A DNA stretch of 39,208 nt from Candidatus Omnitrophota bacterium. Its GTDB lineage: Bacteria > CG03. How positions within the stretch are numbered: position 1 is the stretch's first letter; every line of letters starts with the position of its first letter. This document shows, piece after piece, positions 7,482 to 15,554 of this stretch. Location: positions 1 to 39,208 of the forward strand of contig VMTH01000166.1 of assembly GCA_013791745.1 (NCBI GenBank). Reading direction: 5' to 3'. Below the pieces are notes generated by a model, which was given only the letters and a program-made list of their open reading frames with translations, ran no database searches and was not told where the DNA came from. The translations under genes and the position numbers were made by a program.

Positions 7482-8431
7482 TGTTCAGGCCGGAGATAAA
7501 AGTTTTTGACTGCACGATAAGGGACGGCGGGCTTATAAACAAGCACAATTTCAGTTTTGATTTTGTGCGGGCTGTCTATAAGTCTCTCTCGGAAGCAGGG
7601 GCTGATTATATAGAGCTGGGATATAAGAATTCCCGCAAACTTTTTTCGTCAAAGGAGTACGGCCCGTGGAAATTCTGCGGCGATGACGATATCAAAAGGG
7701 TGACTGCGGGAATTGAATCAAAGTCGAAAATATCCGTTATGGTTGATGTCGGACGGGTGGATATGGAAGAGGTGAAGCCCGCTTCTGAAAGCCCGGTGGA
7801 CATGGTCAGGGTGGCCTCGTACGTCAAAGACATAGACAAGGCGATCTTTCTCGCGAATGATTTCGCGGATAAAGGTTATGAAACCACAATAAATATAATG
7901 GCGATATCGCGCGATCAGGGACCGGAGCTGGATGAAGCCCTGCGGCAGATACAGGCGGAGAGCAAGGTGATAGCTGTGTATATCGTTGACAGTTTCGGAG
8001 CGCTCTATCAGGAACAGGTGGAGTACCTTGTTAAAAAATACCAGACTTATCTTAAAGGTAAAGAGGTGGGATTCCACGGCCATAATAATCAGCAGCTCGC
8101 TTTCGGAAACACCATAGAAGCCATAATACATAACGCGAATTTTCTCGACAGCACCGTCTACGGAATAGGCCGCGCGGCCGGCAACTGCCCCCTTGAGCTG
8201 CTCATCGGATTTCTTAAAAATCCCAAATTCAACATAAGGCCTTTGCTGGACCTGATATCAAAGGAATTTATCCCGCTGAGGGATAAGATAGAGTGGGGTT
8301 ACATCATACCTTACGCCATTGCCGGAATGATGAATCAGCATCCCAAGGCGGCCATGGCTCTGAGAAACAGCGACGCTAAAGAAAATTACAGAGCATTCTA
8401 CGAGAGTCTTGTGGACCTCGAGATGGATTGA
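7481..8431 (+). CDS. DRE-TIM metallolyase-type aldolase (HMG-CoA lyase/HOA aldolase-like)
   Basis: A 316-residue TIM-barrel protein. The hallmark metal-binding motif of the DRE-TIM superfamily is at the N-terminus (FDCTIRDGG, Asp10 and Arg14-Asp15), and the metal His pair is in GFHGHNN (His199, His201). YIELGYK and the GIGRAAGNCP loop also fit. Members cleave or form C-C bonds next to a keto acid, such as 4-hydroxy-2-oxovalerate aldolase; related 'aldolase catalytic domain' proteins occur in cell-surface sugar loci. It lacks the C-terminal dimerization domain of isopropylmalate synthases. It overlaps the PLDc_N gene by one base and is followed after 9 bases by a KDPG/KHG aldolase, so a shared keto-acid or acidic-sugar pathway is likely; the exact substrate is not known. 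Confidence 0.8.
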   Translation: MFRPEIKVFDCTIRDGGLINKHNFSFDFVRAVYKSLSEAGADYIELGYKNSRKLFSSKEYGPWKFCGDDDIKRVTAGIESKSKISVMVDVGRVDMEEVKPASESPVDMVRVASYVKDIDKAIFLANDFADKGYETTINIMAISRDQGPELDEALRQIQAESKVIAVYIVDSFGALYQEQVEYLVKKYQTYLKGKEVGFHGHNNQQLAFGNTIEAIIHNANFLDSTVYGIGRAAGNCPLELLIGFLKNPKFNIRPLLDLISKEFIPLRDKIEWGYIIPYAIAGMMNQHPKAAMALRNSDAKENYRAFYESLVDLEMD

Positions 8432-8440
8432 GCGCAACTT

Positions 8441-9064
8441 TTGGACATAAAAAAATTCAGAGAGCTTCCCTTGATGGGGATCATCAGGGGCCTTCCGCTG
8501 GATAAAGCCGCCGCGTTTGCCGATTGTGTTGTTTCTTCGGGGCTGAGAACGCTTGAGGTGACGATGAATACCGAAAAGGCGGGCGAAGTCCTGAAAATAA
8601 TAAAAAAAACAGCAGGTAAAAATCTTATGCTCGGCGCGGGAACGGTGCTGGGCGCAGACGAGCTGAAAGAAGCGCTGGATTCCGGCGCGGAATTCATTGT
8701 CATGCCTACACTTGTGAAAGAAGTCGCCGGGCTGTGTGTTAAAAAGAATGTTCCCGTGTTCCCCGGGGCGCTGACGCCGCAGGAGATACATCAGGCCTGG
8801 CTTGCCGGAGCGGCAATGGTGAAGGTCTTCCCCGCGAAATTTTTCGGACCCTCTTACTTCAAAGAGATCAAGGGCCCGTTCAATGATATAGAACTGCTTG
8901 CCTGCGGAGGCGTGAACGCGGGAAACATAAAAGAGTTTTTTTCATCCGGCGCATCAGGGGCGGCTTTCGGCGGCAGTATATTCAGCAAAGAGCTCATCGA
9001 GTCCGGCGGATTTGAGACGATAGAAAACTCAGTCAAAGAACTTATAGCCGCTTACAGGGCGTAA
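8441..9064 (+). CDS. eda: KDPG/KHG aldolase (2-dehydro-3-deoxy-phosphogluconate aldolase)
   Basis: The 207-residue length matches the family, which splits KDPG to pyruvate and glyceraldehyde 3-phosphate, or KHG to pyruvate and glyoxylate, through a lysine Schiff base. The catalytic Glu39 lies in TLEVTMNT, the phosphate/glycine loop is LGAGTVLGADEL, FPGALTPQE is the usual FPG..TP motif, and the Schiff-base Lys128 is in VKVFPAKFFG. The LLACGGVNAGN loop completes the phosphate site. The only sensible start is TTG 8441, without a clear ribosome site, nine bases after the upstream stop; translational reinitiation is likely. No KDPG dehydratase (edd) or 2-keto-3-deoxygluconate kinase is in the window, so the in vivo substrate is open. 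Confidence 0.9.
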   Translation: MDIKKFRELPLMGIIRGLPLDKAAAFADCVVSSGLRTLEVTMNTEKAGEVLKIIKKTAGKNLMLGAGTVLGADELKEALDSGAEFIVMPTLVKEVAGLCVKKNVPVFPGALTPQEIHQAWLAGAAMVKVFPAKFFGPSYFKEIKGPFNDIELLACGGVNAGNIKEFFSSGASGAAFGGSIFSKELIESGGFETIENSVKELIAAYRA

Positions 9065-9068
9065 GGTT

Positions 9069-9093
9069 TACTATTAGGAACCGTCCCCAATAC
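9069..9093. repeat. Short GGAACCGTCCCC motif between convergent genes
   Basis: The 33-base gap between the convergent eda and STT3-like genes holds TTAGGAACCGTCCCCAATAC. The reverse, ATTGGGGACGGTTCC, resembles a motif I recall near REP-associated transposase remnants in uncultured bacteria. No transposase is present here. Identification is from memory and weak. Confidence 0.25.
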
Positions 9094-9097
9094 CGCG

Positions 9098-11518
9098 TTA
9101 CTGTTTGAAGTTGGGATCTTCCGGAAAAAGTTTTCGCGCCTCTTCCGCGGCGTCGCGCGCCTCTTTTTCATAACCGCTCGCCCGCAATGATTCTGTCAGA
9201 TAATAATAACTTTGCGCTGACGGATAATTTTGAACGAGCCAGAGCGTGTGCGGCACGGCTTTTGAATACCGGCCGGACCGCATATAAAAATCGCTGATGA
9301 TTATTCTGGTTCTGCTGTAATAAGGATCCGTTTCAAGCATTTTCAGATATATTTTTTCGGCTTCCTCAAAATTACCCGAAGCGATGGCCGCGTCCGCCCG
9401 GTTTTTGAGCTGAGGCAGCGACCACACCGCATCCATTTTGCCCCGGGCGTATTCGTCGTCGAATAGAGGGCCTTTTTCACGCATATCCTCCATATAGAGT
9501 ATTTTATCCTGTGGTTCAAAAACAAGGCTGTTGAAGAAAGGCACGTATTCAAGTTCTGCAGGGGCCGCCTTACGGTGAAAATCCTCCGGGGCGGAATGTA
9601 TTTCAAAGAGCCGGTAATAGTCGTTCTGATAGGTCAGGGTGAAATATTCCAGGTTCTTTTCATCGAAATGCAGTCTGTAGGCGGCGCAGGTTTTGAAGAG
9701 ATTCATGGCGTCCACTTGATAGCGCATGGAGTTCACGGATTTATCAAAGAGGAACTCCCAGTGATAGATCAGATATTCTGCGCCGTATTGTTTCGCGAAG
9801 CCGTAGAGATCTTTTTCGGAGCCGTACATCCGCTTATAGAATTCCTCCGTTTTATCGCGTATATTTTTCTCTTCATAGTGATTGTGGAGGACGGTTGAGA
9901 AGGATGAATTCTGGACGATCTCGGGCGCTATGCCTATGTTGCAGAGAAGAACGCTCCCGGGGGGGAGCTTTTCATTCATGTGTTTTATCAGGTCCTGCTT
10001 GTAAGTGTTTATCCTCCGGGGCACATTTTTAAGTTTCAGGTAGGCCGCGTCCCACTGCATGGCCGAGCCCGCGAAAAAAATCGCGCCGGCGGCGAAATAA
10101 TATTTTCTTTTTTTCAGGAAGGCGGTTACAAGCGGCAGCAGTATACACAGAAAATATATGACAAAAACATAAAGGCGTTTTACCAGGAGAAAAAGGATGA
10201 AGAATCCCGCCAGGGCCGCCATGGAAATAAATACTCCGCTGTCTTTTTCTTTTATTATTTTAAGGGCTCCGGCGAATAATCCGGGAAGGGCGAAAATAAA
10301 AGCGATGAGAAAAATTTCCTTTGTGAATTGCATACCGGGGCTGACGAAAGAAGATTGCCAGAGGACTTTTGTGTCAAAGGGCAGTTTTTTCACCTCGGCC
10401 TCAAAAGTGGGTTTGTTGCCGAGATAGCGTATTTTGTTGAACATGAGCGTGTAAACATGGCCGTAATTTTTTGCGTGTTCTTTGAGCAGCGGCCGTGAAA
10501 CCGCGAAAAGTAGCCCGGACAGTATCAGAAAGACGGTTGTCACCGAAAAAATGTTTTTCATAAGTCCGCGGAATTTTAGACCTGTCAGATGCAGGAGGAT
10601 AAAAGCGTATCCCAGGAGCTGGCTGAATGAGAGAAGAAAATAACCTCCCCTGAGGACGGGGACGATTATGCCGGCCACCGTGAGAATGGCTACAACCGGC
10701 GCGAGGAGATTAAAAATATTGTCCCGTTCCTCATTTCGGCAGATGTATATAAAACATAATATGGCCGTGAGGATTAGATAAAAGAACTGGCTCACATGCC
10801 AGGCGCTGACGGCTCCCGCCAGGAGAGCTCCGGCGGCTATAGGGTACGCGCGCTTTCGGCTTTTGAGAGCTTTCATGACAAAGAGCAGGGCGAAAAACAT
10901 CAGGGGCAGGGCAAAATCTTCCTCAACGAGTCCTCCGGCTATCGTCCTGGAGCTTGACGCGAAACTCCCTGCATAAAAAGCGCAGGCCGCCAAAGCCATT
11001 ATCCTTCCGCCGCCGAGGAGCCGAGCTGATTTATACAAAGCTATGACAGAAAGAGAGGAGTAGAGGAACATAAAATAAACAACGAATTTGTGAAAAGGCG
11101 TCTTGAAATGGAAAATCCTGTGAGTGAGGCCTAAGACTCTTTGCGAAAGTGTGGTGAAATGTTTTTTGACATTGAGGCCCTCGGGATACTGTATGCGATG
11201 GTCGAGGTCAGGTATATTTTTGCCTTCGGAAACCAGTTTAGCGTATCTGTAGCGGGTGGCCTCTTCGACTCTGAAAAGTCCGAATTCCCCGGCGTCAATA
11301 TTGCAGCCCTTGTCGAAAATACTGAGTTTCGCCGAAAAGAGCGCCAGGAAAATAAGTATTACGCCGCCGGCTGCCGCATACGAGGTCAGAGGTCTGTTAA
11401 AGCGTGTTACGCTGTTACTGTCTATGTTCCGGGATACCGAGGCAGGCCGCGATCGTGCGGGCCCTGTGCGATGTTCATCACGCCCCGGAGCTTTATTTTT
11501 TCTGGATTTTTTTCGCAT
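9098..11518 (-). CDS. GT-C/STT3-like multi-membrane glycosyltransferase with C-terminal TPRs
   Basis: An 806-residue protein with a basic soluble N-terminus, roughly a dozen hydrophobic segments between residues 45 and 490, and a large soluble C-terminus. The first external loop carries an acidic motif (NIDAGEFGLF, Asp75) and then DLDHRIQYPEG, which recalls the YPxG element of oligosaccharyltransferases (STT3/AglB/PglB). A second acidic cluster, GGLVEED (residues 196-201), sits where GT-C enzymes keep a metal-binding motif. The last 110 residues form TPR-like helices (ASGNFEEAEKIYLKMLE, SGRYSKAVPHTLWL). It probably transfers sugar from a lipid carrier at the outer side of the membrane, but no classic WWD sequon-binding motif is seen. 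A divergent promoter region separates it from the TPR gene at 11590. Confidence 0.6.
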   Translation of the reverse strand: MRKKSRKNKAPGRDEHRTGPARSRPASVSRNIDSNSVTRFNRPLTSYAAAGGVILIFLALFSAKLSIFDKGCNIDAGEFGLFRVEEATRYRYAKLVSEGKNIPDLDHRIQYPEGLNVKKHFTTLSQRVLGLTHRIFHFKTPFHKFVVYFMFLYSSLSVIALYKSARLLGGGRIMALAACAFYAGSFASSSRTIAGGLVEEDFALPLMFFALLFVMKALKSRKRAYPIAAGALLAGAVSAWHVSQFFYLILTAILCFIYICRNEERDNIFNLLAPVVAILTVAGIIVPVLRGGYFLLSFSQLLGYAFILLHLTGLKFRGLMKNIFSVTTVFLILSGLLFAVSRPLLKEHAKNYGHVYTLMFNKIRYLGNKPTFEAEVKKLPFDTKVLWQSSFVSPGMQFTKEIFLIAFIFALPGLFAGALKIIKEKDSGVFISMAALAGFFILFLLVKRLYVFVIYFLCILLPLVTAFLKKRKYYFAAGAIFFAGSAMQWDAAYLKLKNVPRRINTYKQDLIKHMNEKLPPGSVLLCNIGIAPEIVQNSSFSTVLHNHYEEKNIRDKTEEFYKRMYGSEKDLYGFAKQYGAEYLIYHWEFLFDKSVNSMRYQVDAMNLFKTCAAYRLHFDEKNLEYFTLTYQNDYYRLFEIHSAPEDFHRKAAPAELEYVPFFNSLVFEPQDKILYMEDMREKGPLFDDEYARGKMDAVWSLPQLKNRADAAIASGNFEEAEKIYLKMLETDPYYSRTRIIISDFYMRSGRYSKAVPHTLWLVQNYPSAQSYYYLTESLRASGYEKEARDAAEEARKLFPEDPNFKQ

Positions 11519-11548
11519 TTATATTTCCGTTTCTGCCGATTCAATGTT

Positions 11549-11576
11549 ATGATAAGAAATTAAAAGCAAAAATCAA
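11549..11576 (-). promoter_or_regulatory. Possible promoter of the STT3-like gene
   Basis: On the minus strand TTGATT (11571-11576) and TATCAT (11549-11554) are 16 bases apart, about 30 bases before the start codon at 11518. The 71-base intergenic region is shared with the divergent TPR gene. Confidence 0.5.
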
Positions 11577-11589
11577 AGGTGGTAAATAT

Positions 11590-12564
11590 ATGGCGCTTAA
11601 GAAAATCGATTTGTGCGCTCAGGCGGAAAAATTTATTTTTTCCGGCGATTATGCCCGCGCTCTCAGGAAAGCTCTTCTGGCGCATAAAAAGGCGACCGCG
11701 CGCTCGGGTAAACTGCTTGTGTGGATATACCGTATGATGGGCGATCCGGCGAAAGCGCTTCACTATCTCAAGCCCGTTCCGGGCGATGCCGACAGTCTCT
11801 GCGAAGAGGCCATTCTTTACAGGATGCTGTGCGATTTTAAAACAGCGCGGAAGCAAATCAGCCGTGCCGCTTCCATATACAAAAGAAAAAAGGATTCTGA
11901 GGGATTGGGCTTCGCGCACTGGACTCGCGGGGGTATAGAACGCTACGGTGGAAACCCCAAAAAGGGTTTCCACTATTTTCAGAAAGCCCTGCCGCTGACA
12001 AAGGGTCAGTCCGCGAAGGCCTATGTCTTCTGCGGCATAGGAGGAACGGCCCGGCTTCTGGGCGACTATGCCCTTTCAGCCAAAAGCTATTTTTTGGCAA
12101 ACAAAATTTTTTCCCGGAGAAAGGAAAAATTCGGCATAGCCTATTCATCCTGCGGCCTCGGCAGTGCCGCGAGAATGAAAAAAGATCTCAAAAAATCGGA
12201 GAAACTTTATAAGAAAGCCGTTTCCATATATGCAAAAATAAATGACCGCTGGAATATGGCTTATTCCATGTGGGGCCTGTCGCAAACGCTTTGGTTCCTC
12301 GATCATAAGTCAGCAGCCGTTAAAATGAACGGTGACGTGCGTAAAATATTCAAAGAATTTTCGGATCCCCGGGGAATATTCTACTGCGATCTCCAGAAAG
12401 CCAATTTTCTCAGAATGGAATGCGGATTTCAAGAAGCCGCCGCGCTCCTTTCAAGAAGCGCTTCAACGCCGGATGAGCTGTCGCTTGCCTATGAAAAAGG
12501 CATTCTTGGGGAACAGCAAAAACTGGCTAAACAAAAAAACTCACAGCCTCTTCTTATCGCCTGA
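11590..12564 (+). CDS. Tetratricopeptide-repeat (TPR) protein
   Basis: A 324-residue protein built almost entirely of helical repeats: SGDYARALRKALLAHKKA, DFKTARKQISRAASIYKRK, GNPKKGFHYFQKALPL, GDYALSAKSYFLANKIF, KDLKKSEKLYKKAVSIYAK. These are TPR/Sel1-type helix pairs about 40 residues apart, each with G-A-A-type small residues. There is no signal peptide or membrane segment, so it is probably cytoplasmic and acts in protein-protein contacts. ATG 11590 is supported by AAAGGTGG upstream; a longer in-frame start at 11404 would run into the divergent gene. It is read away from the STT3-like gene, which also carries TPRs, so a shared system is possible. No specific function can be named. Confidence 0.8.
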   Translation: MALKKIDLCAQAEKFIFSGDYARALRKALLAHKKATARSGKLLVWIYRMMGDPAKALHYLKPVPGDADSLCEEAILYRMLCDFKTARKQISRAASIYKRKKDSEGLGFAHWTRGGIERYGGNPKKGFHYFQKALPLTKGQSAKAYVFCGIGGTARLLGDYALSAKSYFLANKIFSRRKEKFGIAYSSCGLGSAARMKKDLKKSEKLYKKAVSIYAKINDRWNMAYSMWGLSQTLWFLDHKSAAVKMNGDVRKIFKEFSDPRGIFYCDLQKANFLRMECGFQEAAALLSRSASTPDELSLAYEKGILGEQQKLAKQKNSQPLLIA

Positions 12565-12690
12565 ACTGATTCGTCGCGTATTTTGCTTTCACCCTCCATG
12601 CGATGTCGGCGCGGCCCGGCGCAGTTACAATCCTGACGGATACCATCCACTGTCCGCGATTATGTTTTGCGCTCTGATGTCGCGGCGGGC

Positions 12691-12719
12691 TTGACAACCC
12701 TCCTTGCTTGCATTATGAT
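12691..12719 (+). promoter_or_regulatory. Sigma70-type promoter of the mod operon
   Basis: TTGACA (12691-12696), 17 bases, TATGAT (12714-12719): a near-consensus promoter. An 8-bp palindrome ATGTACAT follows at 12718-12725, around the predicted start point. The gap 12565-12750 (186 bases) otherwise holds no gene that I can support, no clear Mo-responsive operator and no riboswitch, since most of it lies upstream of this promoter. Confidence 0.82.
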
Positions 12720-12750
12720 GTACATATAAATGCGATAAGGGATGGTTTTT

Positions 12751-13602
12751 ATGAAAAAGTTCAGGATACTGGGTTTGGTTTTAGTTGTTGGTTTGGGTTT
12801 CAGCGCCTGCGGTAAAAAAGAGCTGCCGGAACTGGATTTTTTCTGCGGAGCCGCGGTAAAAGTGCCGATGGATGAAATCGTAGCAAATTTTGAAAAAGAA
12901 ACGGGAGTTGAAGTCAACGTAATTTACAGCGGTTCGGGAAATCTTCTTTCTCAGATGGAAATCACGAAAAGGGGTGACGTTTATCTGTGCGGCTCGCCAG
13001 ATTATGTCATAATCGGCGAGGAGAAAGGGCTCCTTGTGAAAGGAACTTCAAGAAGAGGCACGTATCTTGTTCCGGCGATTATAACGCCAAAGGGAAATCC
13101 GAAAAATATAACATGTCTTGAGGACCTGGCGAAAAAAGGCGTGAGATTCGGAATAGGCAATCCCGAAACCGTCTGTCTCGGCCTTTATTGCGTCGAGCTT
13201 CTTGACTACAACAATTTACTTGAAAAAGTCATGCCTAACACCGTGGTATTTGCCAAAGGCTGCGCGTCAACGGCAAACCTTGCTGTTCTCGGAAAAGTGG
13301 ACGCGATTCTCGGCTGGCGGGTTTTCAAGGCGTGGAATCCGGAAGAAGTTGAGCTCATAGAAATCCCGGGCGAAAGAATTCCCCGTCTTTCCTATAACGC
13401 GATTGCCGTGGGAAGTTTTGTAAAAAACAGGCGCCTCGCGGACAAATTCATTAATTATGTTCTCTCCGCAGAAGGGAAGAAAATCTTCAAAAAATGGGGT
13501 TATATTTCGGATGAGGGCGAAGCGATGAAATTCGCCGCTGAAGCGAAAATCGGAGGATGCTATAAACTTCCGGACAAATATTTCAGAATAATAGGAAAAT
13601 GA
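12751..13602 (+). CDS. modA: Molybdate/tungstate ABC transporter, substrate-binding lipoprotein
   Basis: A 283-residue binding protein of the ModA/WtpA type that captures molybdate or tungstate outside the cytoplasmic membrane. The signal peptide ends with the lipobox FSAC (Cys20), so it is membrane-anchored. The mature protein begins LDFFCGAAVKVPMDEI with a YSGSGNLLSQME loop, which matches the conserved oxyanion-binding start of ModA (xxGxxL), followed by GDVYLCGSPDY and FGIGNPETVCLG. I chose ATG 12751, preceded by AAGGGAT; ATG 12742 is in frame but would lengthen the signal peptide. It is first in the operon, and its stop overlaps modB (ATGA). Mo versus W preference cannot be read from the sequence. 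Confidence 0.9.
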   Translation: MKKFRILGLVLVVGLGFSACGKKELPELDFFCGAAVKVPMDEIVANFEKETGVEVNVIYSGSGNLLSQMEITKRGDVYLCGSPDYVIIGEEKGLLVKGTSRRGTYLVPAIITPKGNPKNITCLEDLAKKGVRFGIGNPETVCLGLYCVELLDYNNLLEKVMPNTVVFAKGCASTANLAVLGKVDAILGWRVFKAWNPEEVELIEIPGERIPRLSYNAIAVGSFVKNRRLADKFINYVLSAEGKKIFKKWGYISDEGEAMKFAAEAKIGGCYKLPDKYFRIIGK

Positions 13603-14432
13603 GAGGGATCAAAAAGTTCTGGAGCGAAGGCGGCTGGCGTGATAAATTCCTGCTGTTTTTTTTCCGGCTTATTTTTGTTCTGACGATAGCCTTTTTCGCG
13701 GCGCTCATAATTTCAACAATTATTCAGATGCAAACAAGTTCTTCTGTGGGAACTATTTCAAAAAATGAGATTTTCTTCGCGGTGAAACTCACCCTCATCA
13801 CGGCCTTTTCTTCTTCGGCTCTTGCCGCTTTAATTTCAATTCCTGTCGCTTACATTCTTTCGCGTCATAAATTCCCTCTGAAAAACGCCGTCGAAACGCT
13901 TTTGTTTATTCCCGTTGTCACGCCGCCCGTCGCGCTGGGAGCAATGCTTCTGATGTTTTTCAAAACGCCGCTCGGCGAATTTTTTGAAAGTCATTTTTTC
14001 GGCGTTGTTTATGAAGTGCCCGGCCTTGTTTTAGCGCAGGGGGTTGTCGTTTTCGGCATTGCGGTAAATGTCATTAAAATGGTCTTCAATTCTGTTGGGC
14101 CCGAATACGAGGAGATAGCAAGAACTCTCGGGGCGACAAAAATTCAGGCCTTTTTTAAGGTGCTCCTGCCTCTTTCAAAAAAAGGAATAATCGCCGCCTT
14201 TTTTCTTGCCTTTGCGCGCGCGATAGGAGAATTCGGAGCGGGGGTAATGCTTGCGGGGGCAACGACAATGAAGACGGAAACGCTCCCGATCGCTATTTAT
14301 CTGAATTTCTCAAGCGCAGATGTCCGAGGCGCATGCGTTTTTACCTTGATTTCGCTGATTGTTTCTCTGGGAACGCTTTTTCTTATAAAAGAATATGCTG
14401 AAAATAGAAAACCTTTATTACAAAGCAGGTGA
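13599..14432 (+). CDS. modB: Molybdate/tungstate ABC transporter, permease
   Basis: A 277-residue inner-membrane permease with about six hydrophobic segments. The cytoplasmic EAA loop (EYEEIARTLGATKIQAFFKV, then LLPLSKKG) contacts the ATPase, and RAIGEFGAGVMLAG is a strongly conserved ModB signature; FIPVVTPPVALGAMLL is also typical. Its ATG overlaps the modA stop by four bases and its end overlaps modC by 38 bases, so the three transporter genes are tightly coupled. There is no fused ATPase domain. Confidence 0.92.
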   Translation: MRGIKKFWSEGGWRDKFLLFFFRLIFVLTIAFFAALIISTIIQMQTSSSVGTISKNEIFFAVKLTLITAFSSSALAALISIPVAYILSRHKFPLKNAVETLLFIPVVTPPVALGAMLLMFFKTPLGEFFESHFFGVVYEVPGLVLAQGVVVFGIAVNVIKMVFNSVGPEYEEIARTLGATKIQAFFKVLLPLSKKGIIAAFFLAFARAIGEFGAGVMLAGATTMKTETLPIAIYLNFSSADVRGACVFTLISLIVSLGTLFLIKEYAENRKPLLQSR

Positions 14433-15471
14433 TTTCCTGCTTAAAGCGGTGACGCTGAAAGTGGAAAGAGGCGGGTATTTTGTTCTTTTGGGGCCCACGG
14501 GATCCGGAAAAACAACTCTTGCCAAGTGCGTCTGCGGACTGCGCCGGAATTCCGGAGGAAAAATTTTCCTGAACGGAGCGGATATAACGGAACTCCCCCC
14601 GGAAAAAAGAAAAATAGGTTATCTGCCTCAGGATTTCGCTCTTTTTCCGAATATGAATATCCGTGAAAATCTTCTTTTTGCGCCCCGGATGCAAAAAAAA
14701 GACATGAAAGATATCAAAGGCAGATTAGATTATGTTGTAAAAACGCTTGGTATAGACGGAATCCTTGAAAGAACAGCCGTAAATCTTTCGGGCGGCGAAA
14801 AGCAGAGGGCGGCTCTCGGAAGGGCGTTGCTGGCCGATCCGGAAATCCTTATTCTTGACGAGCCTTTTTCGTCAATCGATACAGGCCTTAAAACTAATTT
14901 ATGGTTTGAAATGAAAGATTTTCTGAGCGCTCTTAAAATTCCGGTGATTCATATAACTCACAATCTTGATGAGGCCGCTGTTCTTGCCGGAACGATGGGT
15001 ATTTTAATCAACGGTGAAATTGTTCAGCAGGGCGAAAAAGAGGATATTTTTTCAAAACCCGCGTCGGCGGAAGTGGCGCAATACCTCGGAATCAGGAACA
15101 TTTATTCAGGGAAAATCGCCGGACTGGACGGTGAAAGAATAATAATAGGGGGCGCAAATTTTAAAATCGCGGCTTTTAACGACAAAAATTTCATCAAAGG
15201 AGAAAATGTAAAATTTTCCATAAGAGCGCAGGATATAAAAATTATGAAAGAAACTTTTGCGGTCAGAGACGAATTAAAAGACAATATTTTTGAGGGAGAG
15301 ATAAAAGCGTCTCACTTTTTAAGTGACTCCTGCATTATAAAAGTTGAATCAGCTTTGAATTTTGAATTGAAATTCCCATCTTATATTTATCAGCGGCACA
15401 AACTTTCTAATGGAAAAAAGGTGAGAATGGGAATCTGGCAGAAGGGAATAAACGTTTTCAGGGATAAATAG
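14395..15471 (+). CDS. modC: Molybdate/tungstate ABC transporter, ATPase
   Basis: A 358-residue cytoplasmic ATPase that powers ModB. All nucleotide-site motifs are intact: Walker A GPTGSGKTT (33-41), Q-loop Gln79, signature LSGGEKQR (131-138), Walker B ILILDEP (151-157), D-loop SSID and H-loop His189 in ITHN. The C-terminal ~100 residues resemble a TOBE/MOP-like regulatory domain (SIRAQDIKIMKE...), which in ModC proteins can bind oxyanion and inhibit transport. It overlaps modB by 38 bases. The stop is followed by an 83-base gap with a second promoter, so the cofactor genes can also be expressed separately. Confidence 0.92.
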   Translation: MLKIENLYYKAGDFLLKAVTLKVERGGYFVLLGPTGSGKTTLAKCVCGLRRNSGGKIFLNGADITELPPEKRKIGYLPQDFALFPNMNIRENLLFAPRMQKKDMKDIKGRLDYVVKTLGIDGILERTAVNLSGGEKQRAALGRALLADPEILILDEPFSSIDTGLKTNLWFEMKDFLSALKIPVIHITHNLDEAAVLAGTMGILINGEIVQQGEKEDIFSKPASAEVAQYLGIRNIYSGKIAGLDGERIIIGGANFKIAAFNDKNFIKGENVKFSIRAQDIKIMKETFAVRDELKDNIFEGEIKASHFLSDSCIIKVESALNFELKFPSYIYQRHKLSNGKKVRMGIWQKGINVFRDK

Positions 15472-15487
15472 CGATATGGCTTTATTG

Positions 15488-15516
15488 TTGACGGCGGCTT
15501 ATAATTTCATTAGAAT
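15488..15516 (+). promoter_or_regulatory. Internal promoter for the Moco biosynthesis genes
   Basis: TTGACG (15488-15493), 17 bases, TAGAAT (15511-15516) in the 83-base gap after modC. The predicted leader is only about 30 bases, too short for a Moco riboswitch. AGGAGAC precedes the TTG start at 15555. Confidence 0.6.
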
Positions 15517-15554
15517 GAGCATAGAAATGCAAATTAACAGGACAGGAGACAAGT

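Noticed and set aside
12565-12750. Moco riboswitch or ModE operator before modA
   Set aside because: Most of the gap lies upstream of the promoter and the transcribed leader is about 25 bases; I see no ModE-like inverted repeat.
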